From: Halomarinibacterium sp041392125 | Lineage (GTDB): Bacteria > Bacteroidota > Bacteroidia > Flavobacteriales > Flavobacteriaceae | Assembly (NCBI GenBank): GCA_041392125.1 | Contig: JAWKMR010000012.1 | Coordinates: 21,480 to 85,479 of the forward strand | Length of the DNA: 64,000 bases | Direction: 5' to 3' | Part shown: piece by piece, positions 35,130-44,206 of the stretch | Numbering within the stretch: position 1 is the stretch's first letter | Layout: the number at the start of each line of letters is the position of its first letter | Position numbers and translations under genes: made by a program | Notes under the pieces: model-generated | What the model was told of the DNA's origin: nothing | What the model saw: the letters and a program-made list of their open reading frames with translations, nothing else | The model's database searches: none

Positions 35130-36008
35130 ATGTCCACTTCTTTTGAAAAGTACCAAAAACGCCGATTAATTTCTTCTTATTTTTCAGTGGTGATAAGTAT
35201 TTCATTAGTGCTTTTTTTATTGGGATTGTTAGGATTATTGGTATTAAACACCAAAAAAGTAGCCGATCATTTTAAAGAGAAAATTGCCTTAACGGTTTTC
35301 CTAAAAGATACAGCGAAACAAGTAGAGATTGACCAACTACAACAAAGTCTGGCCTTAGCCGAATATACCAAGAGCGCCACGTTTGTTTCCAAAGAACAAG
35401 CCGCCGAAGAGCACAGTGCTACTATTGGTGAAAATTTTATGGAGTTTTTAGGGTACAATCCGCTTCAAAATAGTATTGACGTGTATTTGTTGGCCGATTT
35501 CGTTTCGCCTTCAAAATTGGAAGAAATTCAGACTGAAATTATGACCAAAGATTTTGTGGATGAAGTGACTTACGACAAGCCTTTAATTGTTTTGCTGAAT
35601 GACAACATCAAAAAAATAAGTTTTTGGGCACTTATTATAAGTGGTATCTTCCTCTTTATAGCAGTATTATTAATTAATAGCTCGATTCGGCTTTCCGTTT
35701 ACGCCAAACGATTTACCATTAAAACCATGCAAATGGTGGGTGCTACCAAAGGGTTTATTCGTAAACCATTCATTTTAAAAAGTATAAAATTAGGGGTAAT
35801 TGGAGCATTAGTGGCTATCGCAGGTATTGCAGCAGTATTATTTTATTTAGATAAATATTTCCCGCAAATGCAATTTATGCAAGATAAACTTCTTATTGGC
35901 GCGCTCTTTTTATTTGTCCTGTTAATGGGCCTTTTAATAAGCTGGCTAAGCACTTTTTTTGCTACCCAACGTTTTTTGAATTTGCGCACTGACGAACTTT
36001 ATTATTAA
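35130..36008 (+). CDS. ftsX: Cell division protein FtsX
   Basis: 292-residue permease-like partner of FtsE that activates septal peptidoglycan hydrolases. It has an N-terminal cytoplasmic stretch (FEKYQKRRLISSYFSV), a first helix at about 20-42, an extracellular domain with KIALTVFLKD, and three C-terminal helices from 170 to 290, including NTLRLS-like SIRLSVYAKRFTIKTMQMVGAT. The start is the ATG at 35130; an upstream in-frame alternative lies in promoter-like sequence. ftsE is not adjacent, which is common in Bacteroidota. First of ftsX-DUF3098-uppP-truB. Confidence 0.92.
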   Translation: MSTSFEKYQKRRLISSYFSVVISISLVLFLLGLLGLLVLNTKKVADHFKEKIALTVFLKDTAKQVEIDQLQQSLALAEYTKSATFVSKEQAAEEHSATIGENFMEFLGYNPLQNSIDVYLLADFVSPSKLEEIQTEIMTKDFVDEVTYDKPLIVLLNDNIKKISFWALIISGIFLFIAVLLINSSIRLSVYAKRFTIKTMQMVGATKGFIRKPFILKSIKLGVIGALVAIAGIAAVLFYLDKYFPQMQFMQDKLLIGALFLFVLLMGLLISWLSTFFATQRFLNLRTDELYY

Positions 36009-36045
36009 CTAAAACCGTACCTTGCAACCCTAATCTCTAAACATT

Positions 36046-36306
36046 ATGGGAGAACAAAAACGAAAAGAAGAAGCTAAAAATCAGTCTTTTATTTTTGAAA
36101 AAAAGAACTACAAATTTATGATCATCGGCGCTATAATTATTGCCCTTGGTTTTATCCTTATGGCAGGTGGTGGTAGTGACGATCCTAATGTATTTAACCC
36201 AGATATTTACAGTTGGAGACGTATTAGACTAGCCCCAGCATTAATTTTGATAGGCTTTGGGGTTGAAGTGTATGCCATTTTATTGAATCCCAATAAAGAA
36301 AAATAA
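36046..36306 (+). CDS. DUF3098 small membrane protein
   Basis: 86 residues. Two helices (about 24-44 and 63-80) flank a short loop with GGGSDDPNVFNPDIYSWRRI; the PD-x-FS/YS-x-RRI motif is characteristic of DUF3098. Function unknown. Its fixed place between ftsX and uppP suggests a role in envelope growth. Three bases separate it from the uppP start. Confidence 0.88.
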   Translation: MGEQKRKEEAKNQSFIFEKKNYKFMIIGAIIIALGFILMAGGGSDDPNVFNPDIYSWRRIRLAPALILIGFGVEVYAILLNPNKEK

Positions 36307-36309
36307 CCC

Positions 36310-37095
36310 GTGAGTACTTGGGAAGCCATTATTTTAGCCATCATTGAAGGCATTACCGAATTTTTACCTGTTTCCTCTACAGGACATATGATTGTTGCCT
36401 CCTCCATTTTTGGAATCGCTCACGAAGATTTTACGAAACTTTTTACCATCGTCATTCAGTTGGGAACTATTATGAGTGTGGTAGTTCTTTACTTTAAACG
36501 ATTTTTTCAATCGCTCCATTTTTATTACAAACTTTTTGTGGCTTTTCTACCCGCTGTTTTTTTGGGGTTATTACTAAGTGATTTTATTGATGGACTACTA
36601 GAAAACCCTATAACAGTAGCCATTTCTTTAATTATTGGAGGAGTTATTTTATTGAAAGTAGATGATTGGTTTGGAGATGGAGAAGAAACCGAAATATCCT
36701 ACCTCACTGCTTTAAAAATAGGGTTTTTTCAGTGCTTGGCCATGATTCCCGGGGTATCTAGAAGTGGGGCTAGCATTGTTGGCGGGATGACACAAAAATT
36801 ATCAAGAACAGTTGCTGCAGAATTTTCTTTTTTCTTAGCAATTCCTACCATGTTAGGCGCTACAGTAAAAAAGTCTTACGATTACTATCAAGCCGGATTC
36901 GAGCTTACAAACCAACAAATTAACCTTCTGATTGTTGGAAATGTGGTTGGTTTTATTGTGGCTATGATTGCCATCAAATCGTTCATTAATTATTTAAGTA
37001 AACACGGCTTCAAAATCTTTGGCTATTATCGAATAGTAATTGGAGTTGTTATTTTATTACTTCACTTTTTTATTCAAAAATTGACTGTCATCTAA
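36310..37095 (+). CDS. uppP: Undecaprenyl-diphosphatase
   Basis: Integral membrane phosphatase recycling the C55 lipid carrier; overexpression is known to give bacitracin resistance. 261 residues, eight helices. The catalytic signatures are EGITEFLPVSSTGHMI (13-28) and PGVSRSGASIVGG near 147-159. The GTG start at 36310 is needed to keep the first helix (STWEAIILAIIEGITEFLP). Its stop overlaps the truB start by one base. Confidence 0.95.
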   Translation: MSTWEAIILAIIEGITEFLPVSSTGHMIVASSIFGIAHEDFTKLFTIVIQLGTIMSVVVLYFKRFFQSLHFYYKLFVAFLPAVFLGLLLSDFIDGLLENPITVAISLIIGGVILLKVDDWFGDGEETEISYLTALKIGFFQCLAMIPGVSRSGASIVGGMTQKLSRTVAAEFSFFLAIPTMLGATVKKSYDYYQAGFELTNQQINLLIVGNVVGFIVAMIAIKSFINYLSKHGFKIFGYYRIVIGVVILLLHFFIQKLTVI

Positions 37096-37787
37096 TGACT
37101 GCTGAAGATTATAAAGAAGGGCAGGTTATTTTAATTGATAAACCTTTGCAATGGACATCGTTTCAAGTGGTGAATAAAGTACGGTGGTTACTTCGGAAAC
37201 AGTTTGAGTTAAAAAAATTGAAAGTAGGCCACGCCGGGACTTTAGATCCGCTAGCAACAGGATTGTTGATTTTATGCACGGGGAAATTCACCAAAAAGAT
37301 TGAAACCTATCAAGCACAGCAAAAAGAATATACCGGCACTATTACTTTGGGAGCCACTACCCCCAGTTACGATTTAGAGACCGAAATAGATCAAACCTTT
37401 GATATTTCAGGAATTACAGAAACTGAAATTTACGAAACTACCCAACAATTCATAGGAGAAGTTGAACAACAACCCCCGGTTTTTTCAGCATTAAAAAAAG
37501 ACGGAAAAAGGTTGTACGAGTTTGCCAGAGCCGGTGAAGAAGTGGAAGTTCCAACTCGAAAAATTACTATTTCTTCTTTTGAAATTACAAAAATAGACCT
37601 CCCGAATATAGACTTCAGAATTGCCTGCAGTAAAGGCACCTACATTCGATCCATTGCAAACGATTTTGGGAAAGCCATGCATAACGGGGCTTATCTTTCT
37701 TCACTTCGTAGAACAAAAATTGGAGATTTTTCTGTAGAAAATTCTATATCTATTGAAGAATTTCAAACTAAGCTAAACCCTACCTAG
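37095..37787 (+). CDS. truB: tRNA pseudouridine(55) synthase
   Basis: Makes pseudouridine 55 in the T-loop of tRNAs. 230 residues. The catalytic Asp lies in GHAGTLDPLATGLL near 45-58; YTGTITLGATTPSYD and VFSALKKDGKRLYEFAR follow, and KGTYIRSIANDFG near 178. It lacks the C-terminal PUA extension of E. coli TruB, as in other Bacteroidota. Last gene of the ftsX operon. Confidence 0.95.
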   Translation: MTAEDYKEGQVILIDKPLQWTSFQVVNKVRWLLRKQFELKKLKVGHAGTLDPLATGLLILCTGKFTKKIETYQAQQKEYTGTITLGATTPSYDLETEIDQTFDISGITETEIYETTQQFIGEVEQQPPVFSALKKDGKRLYEFARAGEEVEVPTRKITISSFEITKIDLPNIDFRIACSKGTYIRSIANDFGKAMHNGAYLSSLRRTKIGDFSVENSISIEEFQTKLNPT

Positions 37788-37824
37788 CTTTATTTTTAGA
37801 TAGATAAAAAATACTTATTTTTAT

Positions 37825-37843
37825 TTATTCTAAATAAGAATAA
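37825..37843 (+). promoter_or_regulatory. Fur-box-like 19-bp palindrome in the heme-uptake promoter
   Basis: TTATTCTAAATAAGAATAA has 7-bp perfect arms (7-5-7) and also fits the 9-1-9 Fur layout with one mismatched pair. It lies 4 bp upstream of the -7 element, in the promoter spacer, where a repressor would block transcription. Fur identity is inferred. Confidence 0.5.
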
Positions 37844-37847
37844 TGAT

Positions 37848-37855
37848 TATCTTTG
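37848..37855 (+). promoter_or_regulatory. -7 promoter element of the heme-uptake operon
   Basis: TATCTTTG, full TAnnTTTG match, 21 bp ahead of the receptor start codon. Confidence 0.7.
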
Positions 37856-37876
37856 CCGCTGCAAAATTAATCATTT

Positions 37877-40006
37877 ATGAGATTTTTTCGATACTCTCTA
37901 TTATTCTTTTTTATCAATTTTTCAATTTATTCACAAGAAATACAAGCGGTTGATACGTTAAAGGTCGAAACGCTGAAAGAGGTAGTTGTTACCGGACAAA
38001 TTAATCCGCAGTCGGTAGAAAAATCGGTGGTAGAAGTAAAAGTAATTTCAAGAAACGATATTGAAAGGCAAGCCGGAAATACACTTGCGGATGTGTTAAA
38101 TAATACACTAAATATAAATATTACTCCAAACACAGCAACCGGAAAAAGCGGGGTAAGCTTGTTTGGTTTAGACAGTCAATATTTTAAAGTATTACTCGAT
38201 AATATTCCTATCATCAACGAAGAAGGTGTAGGAAACAACACCGATTTAACCTTAATAAACCTAGATGACATAGAACGCATTGAAATTGTAGAAGGTGCTA
38301 TGGGTGTACAATATGGAGCCAATGCGGTTTCCGGAATAATAAATATTATTACCAAAAAAGCTTCCAAAAATACCTGGGATATTACTGCTTATGTTCAAGA
38401 AGAAACTATTGGTGATGAATATGAATGGTTTGAGAAAGGAAGGCACATTCAATCATTAAAAATAGGACATAATATTTCTCCTAACCTCTATGCTACAGCT
38501 ACCTATACTAGAAATGATTTTGGAGGATTTTGGAATGGAAAACAAGGCGAAAGCTACGATCAAAATGATGGGCTCCGTGGCCACGAATGGCTTCCAAAAG
38601 TTCAGCAAAGTGCTAAAGCATTACTATCGTATAAGAAAGAAAATTTTAATATTTTTTATCGGTTTGAATATTTAAATGAGCAGATCGATAAATATAACGA
38701 CATTGTAGACCCTAATGAAAATCCTTCTACAGGAACAACCAATCCTTCGGCGTTAGATGAAATTTACACCAATAATCGTTTCTATCATCACCTAAATTCA
38801 ACCGGAGCTATTTTTAAAAACGTAGCCTATAATGTATCGCTTTCATACCAGGAGCAAACTAAAGATTTGGAAAGGTACACCTACCGTATTAGAAGTAATA
38901 TAAAGGAAAATATTGAAAAAGGAGAGTACCAAAAAAGAAGTTCCCTGTTTTCAAGAGGGACATTCAGCAACTTGTTTCAAACTAATGATTTTAATGCTCA
39001 GGCAGGATATGAAACAACTTTAATTGAAGGATATGGTTCTGCGGGTTCTTTTGAAATAATTGGTGCCGATGCCATTTCTCAAAAAGTAAATCTTTATGAT
39101 GCCTTTAGCACTGCAGAATGGCAGTTAAATAATCGCTTTTCACTACGTCCCGGAATGCGTATATCCTTTAGTAATTTGTTTGACCCACAATACATTGGTT
39201 CTTTAAGCGCAAAGCAAACACTAAACAAAGATTGGGAACTTCGTGCCATTTTAGGGTCGGCAAACAGAACTCCGGATTATGATGAACTCTTTACCTATTT
39301 TGTAGATGTAAATCACGATGTACAAGGAAACCCAAATCTTAACCCGGAAAGAGGTGTCTCTGCATTTTTTCATGTTAAAAAAAGTACGCGAGTTACCGAA
39401 AAACTTCAATTAAAAAACAAAGTAAGTTTTAATTATTTAGGACTAAAAGATCGAATAGAATTAATTGTGGTAAACCAAACTCCACTGGCATTTCAATATA
39501 ATAATATTGATAGCTATAAGGCGATTGGGGCTTTTTCAGAAAACGACATTTACTATCAAAACCTTAAAGGGCAACTAGGGATTTCAGTACAAGGGATTTC
39601 AAAAATATTGGATAGTACTACACAGTCTAGCGACGATTTTCTTTTTAATCTTCAGCTTAATGCAAACTTAGCATATACACTCCCAAAATGGGATACTACT
39701 TTTTCTTTATTCTTTAAATATATAGGCGAAGAACAACAATTTGTGGAAACATCGGATGACGAAGGAAATCAAATTTACAGTCGCGGCACTACCGATGCTT
39801 ATAGCTGGATGGATGTGACCGTCAATAAAAGTTTCTTTAATAAAAGTCTTACTGCAACTCTAGGCTCTAGAAATTTATTCGATGTCACCTCCGTAAATAC
39901 AACTGCCTTTTCAGGAGGCGGCCATAATAGTCCCGGAATCCAAATACCCTTGGGTTATGGGCGCTCCTACTTTTTAAAATTAACCTATAACATAAATCTT
40001 AACTAA
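37877..40006 (+). CDS. TonB-dependent outer-membrane receptor, probable heme receptor (HmuR-like)
   Basis: 709 residues. Signal peptide to about residue 19 (FSIYSQ), TonB box-like LKEVVVTG near 33-40, plug domain (NTLADVLNNTLNINITPNT, GVQYGANAVSGIINIITKK near 138-157), then a 22-strand beta barrel ending near residue 709. ANRTPDYDEL followed by NPNLNPERG near 480-500 matches the FRAP/NPNL segment of heme receptors. The next gene, overlapping by one base, is HmuY-like, which strongly supports heme as ligand. A Fur-box-like palindrome precedes it. The substrate is inferred. Confidence 0.85.
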   Translation: MRFFRYSLLFFFINFSIYSQEIQAVDTLKVETLKEVVVTGQINPQSVEKSVVEVKVISRNDIERQAGNTLADVLNNTLNINITPNTATGKSGVSLFGLDSQYFKVLLDNIPIINEEGVGNNTDLTLINLDDIERIEIVEGAMGVQYGANAVSGIINIITKKASKNTWDITAYVQEETIGDEYEWFEKGRHIQSLKIGHNISPNLYATATYTRNDFGGFWNGKQGESYDQNDGLRGHEWLPKVQQSAKALLSYKKENFNIFYRFEYLNEQIDKYNDIVDPNENPSTGTTNPSALDEIYTNNRFYHHLNSTGAIFKNVAYNVSLSYQEQTKDLERYTYRIRSNIKENIEKGEYQKRSSLFSRGTFSNLFQTNDFNAQAGYETTLIEGYGSAGSFEIIGADAISQKVNLYDAFSTAEWQLNNRFSLRPGMRISFSNLFDPQYIGSLSAKQTLNKDWELRAILGSANRTPDYDELFTYFVDVNHDVQGNPNLNPERGVSAFFHVKKSTRVTEKLQLKNKVSFNYLGLKDRIELIVVNQTPLAFQYNNIDSYKAIGAFSENDIYYQNLKGQLGISVQGISKILDSTTQSSDDFLFNLQLNANLAYTLPKWDTTFSLFFKYIGEEQQFVETSDDEGNQIYSRGTTDAYSWMDVTVNKSFFNKSLTATLGSRNLFDVTSVNTTAFSGGGHNSPGIQIPLGYGRSYFLKLTYNINLN

Positions 40007-41412
40007 TGAATTCTTTAAAGTTTATCTTTTTTTCCCTAAGCTTACTTGTTTTTAATGCTTGTAGTAATGATGATAGTAATGGTTCTTCAGAGCCTTTTGT
40101 TGTTGCTTTCGAGAACTTGTCTGCAAACATTGCCGAATTACCCAATACGGCAACTATTGCTTTAGTGTATTCTGAAACTGCTACCCAAAACGGTGAAGTA
40201 AGGCTTTCGCTGGAAGCAATTAATGCTACTTACGGTACCGATTTTACCACCGAACCTGCTGCTGTAAACAATGAAATTTTTATCCCCATTCAGCAAGGAA
40301 CCTCTGGCACTTCATTAATCTTTAATAAAGTGAGTGCTTCTATTGATGAAACGGTAGAAATTAAATTTACAATTACCCAAATAGATTATCCTTCGTCTCA
40401 AATACAAGGAAACACTCAATTTTCTCTAAACAGTTCGGCCTCTTTGGGAAGAAGTATTGAACCCAATGTAGGGGGTCCCAACGAAGGGAATCAGGTGTAT
40501 ATTGATCTAAGTTCCGAAACTGAAACTGTTGTCGCACGCGACAGCTGGGATCTTGGTTTTTACTCTGGAAATGATTTTAGGGTAATGATTAATGGCTCTA
40601 TTTATATGGCTGCAGCACAGTTACAAACCACCAATATTGACGCTGTTACACAAAGTGATGTAACCGATTTACAAAGTCAAGTTGCGGTAGGAACTTTTAA
40701 TCCTGTGAACGAAGCTTATGTAGATGCTCCCGATGGGGCTATAACAGGTACAACCATAGCCGCGATTAGCGAAAATAATGACAACAATAAAGTATATTTG
40801 GTAAACCTTGGATATGAAGTAGGTACAGAAACACCACTCCCGGGCAGCGTTGCCATTACAGGAGATACCCGTGGATGGAAAAAAATTAGAATCTTGAGAA
40901 ACGGGGAGGGTTATGTACTTCAATATGCCAATATTGATGACGCCAATCATCAAGAGGTTACGATTTCAAAATCTGAAGGCTATAATTTTACTTTCTTCAG
41001 CTTTACTACCAATACAACCGTTTCTGTGGAGCCAAAAGCTGAAAATTGGGACATTAACTTCACCGTTTTTACCAATATTATTGAATTTGCCGGTGCCTAT
41101 GGTTTTTCCGACGGAGTCCTTCATAATCGAAAGGGAGGGGTAACGGCCTATTTGGTAAACACTAATGAAATAGCTGTTTCGTACGATGATTTTACCCTTC
41201 AGGATGTAATTACTTCAAATTTTAATGCAGACCAAAGAACCATTGGGAGTAGTTGGCGTGATGTTATGAACGAAGACAAAGTAATTTACGACCATCTTTT
41301 TTATGTCATAAAAGACCCTAACGGAAATATTTACAAATTGAAGTTTACAGCATTATTAAATGATGCAGGTGAACGTGGATTTCCGGAATTTAAATACAAT
41401 CTTCTTCAATAA
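40006..41412 (+). CDS. HmuY-family heme-binding-like lipoprotein
   Basis: 468 residues. Lipobox LLVFNACS (Cys19), an N-terminal ~120-residue Calx-beta-like domain (ATYGTDFTTEPA, near 75-86), then the HmuY-like part from about 150: VYIDLSSETETVV-x-R-x-SWDLGFYSGNDFR and many beta strands. P. gingivalis HmuY is half this size and captures heme for HmuR; the extra N-terminal domain is a difference. Heme ligands cannot be assigned by eye. ATG overlaps the receptor stop, so the two are coupled. Confidence 0.82.
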   Translation: MNSLKFIFFSLSLLVFNACSNDDSNGSSEPFVVAFENLSANIAELPNTATIALVYSETATQNGEVRLSLEAINATYGTDFTTEPAAVNNEIFIPIQQGTSGTSLIFNKVSASIDETVEIKFTITQIDYPSSQIQGNTQFSLNSSASLGRSIEPNVGGPNEGNQVYIDLSSETETVVARDSWDLGFYSGNDFRVMINGSIYMAAAQLQTTNIDAVTQSDVTDLQSQVAVGTFNPVNEAYVDAPDGAITGTTIAAISENNDNNKVYLVNLGYEVGTETPLPGSVAITGDTRGWKKIRILRNGEGYVLQYANIDDANHQEVTISKSEGYNFTFFSFTTNTTVSVEPKAENWDINFTVFTNIIEFAGAYGFSDGVLHNRKGGVTAYLVNTNEIAVSYDDFTLQDVITSNFNADQRTIGSSWRDVMNEDKVIYDHLFYVIKDPNGNIYKLKFTALLNDAGERGFPEFKYNLLQ

Positions 41413-41438
41413 TTTTTAATTCAATAAAGCATCAAACC

Positions 41439-42347
41439 ATGAACAAAGCATTTTTATTAGGAATTTTTTCTTTGCTAATTGGATTTACTATAAAAGCCCA
41501 AACCAAAAAAGAAAAAGACATAGAAGCCATAAAAAAAATGTGTGGCTGTTTTGAAGTTACTTTCAACTTTGCAGAAACTTTTAATTACAGTAACGATTCT
41601 AGTTATATCCCATCAGAAACCAAAATAGATAAAGGTCTAGAATATACTTTTTTAATTGAAGATGAGGATAATACGTTGTCTATTCAACATTTATTGCTTG
41701 TAGGTAACCCTACTGACCCTCATATTGTAAAACACTGGCGTCAAGATTGGATTTATGAGAATACCGATTTTTATATGTTCAATCACGATAACCAATGGAC
41801 GTATGTTAAAAAGCCCAAAAATGAAGTACTCGGCCAGTGGACGCAAAAAGTGTATCAAGTAGATGATAGCCCCCGATATGAAGGTTCTTCATCGTGGGTA
41901 CATGTAGACGGCAAAAGTTATTGGGAAAATACTTCAACAGCACCATTACCCCGTAGGGAATACACAAAGCGCAACGATTATAATGTAACGCTTCGCGGTA
42001 ACAGACATGAGATTACTTCTTTTGGTTGGATCCATGACCAAGACAATGAGAAAGTAATCCGCACCCATGGTAAAGAAGACTTTATCTTAGCCAAAGAAAA
42101 AGGACTAAATAGTTATGTAAAAGTAGATGACAGCCGTTGTAAAGCAGGGGCAAATTGGTGGGAAAAAAATGCTGAAAAATGGTCTACTGTCCGAAAAAAA
42201 TGGAATAAAGTATTTGCTAAAAATGAAAATTTGGAGCTAAAAGAAAAAGTAAATAACGAAGGGCTATTTAAGCAACTATCTGCCACAGAGGTAACTAGTT
42301 CAGAACAAATTGAAGGTGTTATTGATGCCTTTGTGGTTCAAGAATAG
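41439..42347 (+). CDS. DUF6607-like exported protein of the heme-uptake operon
   Basis: 302 residues with signal peptide cut near FTIKAQ (residue 21). Conserved-looking features: a MCGCFEV cysteine pair near 34-40, KHWRQDWIYEN near 99-109, and repeated Trp-rich stretches (WTYVKKP, GQWTQKVYQVDD, SSWVHVDGKSYWEN). No lipobox or membrane helix, so periplasmic. I recall this as the DUF6607 family, often next to TonB-dependent receptors. Its place 26 bp behind the HmuY-like gene suggests a part in heme handling; no activity can be read from sequence. Confidence 0.72.
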   Translation: MNKAFLLGIFSLLIGFTIKAQTKKEKDIEAIKKMCGCFEVTFNFAETFNYSNDSSYIPSETKIDKGLEYTFLIEDEDNTLSIQHLLLVGNPTDPHIVKHWRQDWIYENTDFYMFNHDNQWTYVKKPKNEVLGQWTQKVYQVDDSPRYEGSSSWVHVDGKSYWENTSTAPLPRREYTKRNDYNVTLRGNRHEITSFGWIHDQDNEKVIRTHGKEDFILAKEKGLNSYVKVDDSRCKAGANWWEKNAEKWSTVRKKWNKVFAKNENLELKEKVNNEGLFKQLSATEVTSSEQIEGVIDAFVVQE

Positions 42348-42455
42348 TCTTTGAAATACTATTCAAACCATTTTTAATTCTCAAAATCCTATAAAAAAGC
42401 GTTAAACCTTTAAAAATCTTTGGTTTAATTCACTTAAAATGCTTCAATTTGTAGG

Positions 42456-43163
42456 ATGAATTTCAATTATTCTTACAAAGCATTCCTCATTTCCTGCCTT
42501 TTGGTGGGAAATTTGGTTTTGCTTTTGGTAAGTGTAAAGCTGAAAAAAAAAGAGGAAGTTTCCAGGAAAGAAATTCCTATTGAATATGCTGAAATCCTTC
42601 CTGAAGAAAGGGAAGATTTAGCCCTTGCCGCCGAATCTGAAAAAGCAAAAATTGAAACCAACCGTGCCTACAACGAAGCCGAAAAATTTATTAAGGAAAT
42701 AGAAAACAATCGGGAAGAAAGTTTGGAGGAAGATAAATTATCTTCAGAAACAGATGGTACAAGCTACAACACAGGAGGAAACAATATTGATTTTAAAAAA
42801 GCAGAAAATAAAATTAAAGAGGTAAAAGACAAACTGGCTAAAGCCGAAACAAAAAAAGCAAAACCTACTAACGGCTTTAGCAAAAAAACAACCATCAGCT
42901 ATAGTTTAAAAGATCGAAAAGCAATGCAGTTGCCAAATCCTGTATACACTTGCGATGCCTTTGGAAAAATTGTTATTACCATCGAGGTTAATAATCTTGG
43001 AAAAATTGTTAAAAAAGAATTCAATCCTACGCTTTCCACAACCACCAATGGCTGTTTAATTGATGCGGCCCTAGCCTATGCCGAAGCATCCCTTTTTAAT
43101 ACCGATGCTTCCAAAGAAAAGCAACTTGGAACTATTACATACCACTTCCCCGGGCAGCAATAA
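42456..43163 (+). CDS. TonB-like protein with one N-terminal helix
   Basis: 235 residues. Transmembrane helix at about 9-28, then a charged coiled-coil-like linker rich in Glu/Lys (about 30-135), and a ~75-residue C-terminal domain with GKIVITIEVNNLGKIVKKEF, which resembles the TonB C-terminal fold (V-x-V-x-x-x-G-x-V). Two Cys (CDAF and NGCLID) lie in this domain. It could energise the receptor upstream, though the linker lacks the usual Pro-rich stretch. Separate transcription from the heme operon is likely (109-bp gap). Confidence 0.6.
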   Translation: MNFNYSYKAFLISCLLVGNLVLLLVSVKLKKKEEVSRKEIPIEYAEILPEEREDLALAAESEKAKIETNRAYNEAEKFIKEIENNREESLEEDKLSSETDGTSYNTGGNNIDFKKAENKIKEVKDKLAKAETKKAKPTNGFSKKTTISYSLKDRKAMQLPNPVYTCDAFGKIVITIEVNNLGKIVKKEFNPTLSTTTNGCLIDAALAYAEASLFNTDASKEKQLGTITYHFPGQQ

Positions 43164-43168
43164 TTTTG
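43161..43168 (+). promoter_or_regulatory. -7 promoter element of tag, overlapping the previous stop codon
   Basis: TAATTTTG starts at the TAA stop of the TonB-like gene. The in-frame TTG at 43166 is part of it and so not a start codon. Confidence 0.6.
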
Positions 43169-43195
43169 TATTTTCACATTTCAAACCAAAAACAA

Positions 43196-43756
43196 ATGAA
43201 AACACGTTGCGGCTGGTGTGGTGAAGACCCACTATATGTAGCTTACCACGATGAGGAATGGGGTGTTCCGGTAAAAGATGATAAAACCCTTTTTGAGTTT
43301 TTAATTCTGGAAACTTTTCAAGCCGGTTTAAGCTGGATTACTGTCCTTCGAAAACGGGAAAACTTCAGAAATGCGTTCGATAATTTTGATTACAAAAAAG
43401 TAGCCCAATACAACGATTCCAAAGTTGAAACATTGCTTAACAATGATGGTATCATTAGAAATAAGTTAAAAATAAAAGCGGCCGTTACCAATGCGAAAGC
43501 ATTTATGGAAATTCAAAAAGAATTTGGAAGTTTTAGTAATTATATCTGGGGATTTGTAGATGGAAAGCCCATAAAAAATGCCTTAAAATCCTTAAAAGAA
43601 GCCCCTGCAAATACTCCTTTAAGCGACACGATAAGTAAAGATCTTAAAAAAAGAGGTTTTAAGTTTGTAGGAACTACCGTTGTTTATGCCCACATGCAAG
43701 CTACAGGAATGGTGAATGATCACCTCATTGATTGTTTTAGATATTATGAGGTTTAA
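43196..43756 (+). CDS. tag: DNA-3-methyladenine glycosylase I
   Basis: Base-excision enzyme for 3-methyladenine. 186 residues. Zinc ligands fit: Cys in KTRCGWC at the start with His in AYHDEEWG, and C-terminal His and Cys in VNDHLIDCFRY. The helix-hairpin-helix region with LSWITVLRKRENFRNAFDNF near 45-64 is typical. The start is the ATG at 43196, giving the standard MKTRCGWC N-terminus. Converges on the TPR gene with a 4-bp overlap. Confidence 0.95.
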   Translation: MKTRCGWCGEDPLYVAYHDEEWGVPVKDDKTLFEFLILETFQAGLSWITVLRKRENFRNAFDNFDYKKVAQYNDSKVETLLNNDGIIRNKLKIKAAVTNAKAFMEIQKEFGSFSNYIWGFVDGKPIKNALKSLKEAPANTPLSDTISKDLKKRGFKFVGTTVVYAHMQATGMVNDHLIDCFRYYEV

Positions 43757-44097
43757 TTGGTACTTAGCGAAATAATATACTCATTATTTATAAAGTCTTC
43801 ATTCAATGCTTTAAGAGATTGTGTATAGCGGAATAGGGTTTTTTCTGAAGCTGTATTTTCAATTTCAAATACTTTTTCATACCATTTTTTAGCCTTGGCA
43901 TAATTTCCTTCAAAATAATATGCATTAGCCAAATCTAAATAAACCTTTGGGGTTCCATACCCTTCTTTTATTACTTGCTCATAAACTTTGGTAATACTGA
44001 TGTCTTTATTAACATCTATTTTTTTGTTCTCTTGAGCAATAAAAGACTGAGATGCGAAAACACAAAAAAAGATTAAAAAGGGGAACAAAAACTTCAT
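43753..44097 (-). CDS. Small exported TPR protein
   Basis: 114 residues with signal peptide (cut near FIAQEN, residue 22) and one to two tetratricopeptide units, clearest in YLDLANAYYFEGNYAKAKKWYEKVFEI (about 53-79). It looks like the N-terminal TPR segment of larger flavobacterial TPR-OmpA envelope proteins, but it ends in a proper stop at TN, so it may be a stand-alone or a shortened relative. Function unknown. Confidence 0.7.
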   Translation of the reverse strand: MKFLFPFLIFFCVFASQSFIAQENKKIDVNKDISITKVYEQVIKEGYGTPKVYLDLANAYYFEGNYAKAKKWYEKVFEIENTASEKTLFRYTQSLKALNEDFINNEYIISLSTN

Positions 44098-44206
44098 AAG
44101 TATAAATTTGGGAAAATTCTGACGCTAAAATGCTGATTTTAAGTTAAAAAAACAAATAGAACAGTCAAAAAACTAACTTTCTCAACAAAATTCAATTCTC
44201 AAAAAT

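Noticed and set aside
43753..44097. Small TPR gene considered as a pseudogene fragment of a larger TPR-OmpA protein
   Set aside because: It has an intact signal peptide, start and stop and no homologous remnant beyond the stop, where the convergent tag gene begins; kept as a gene.
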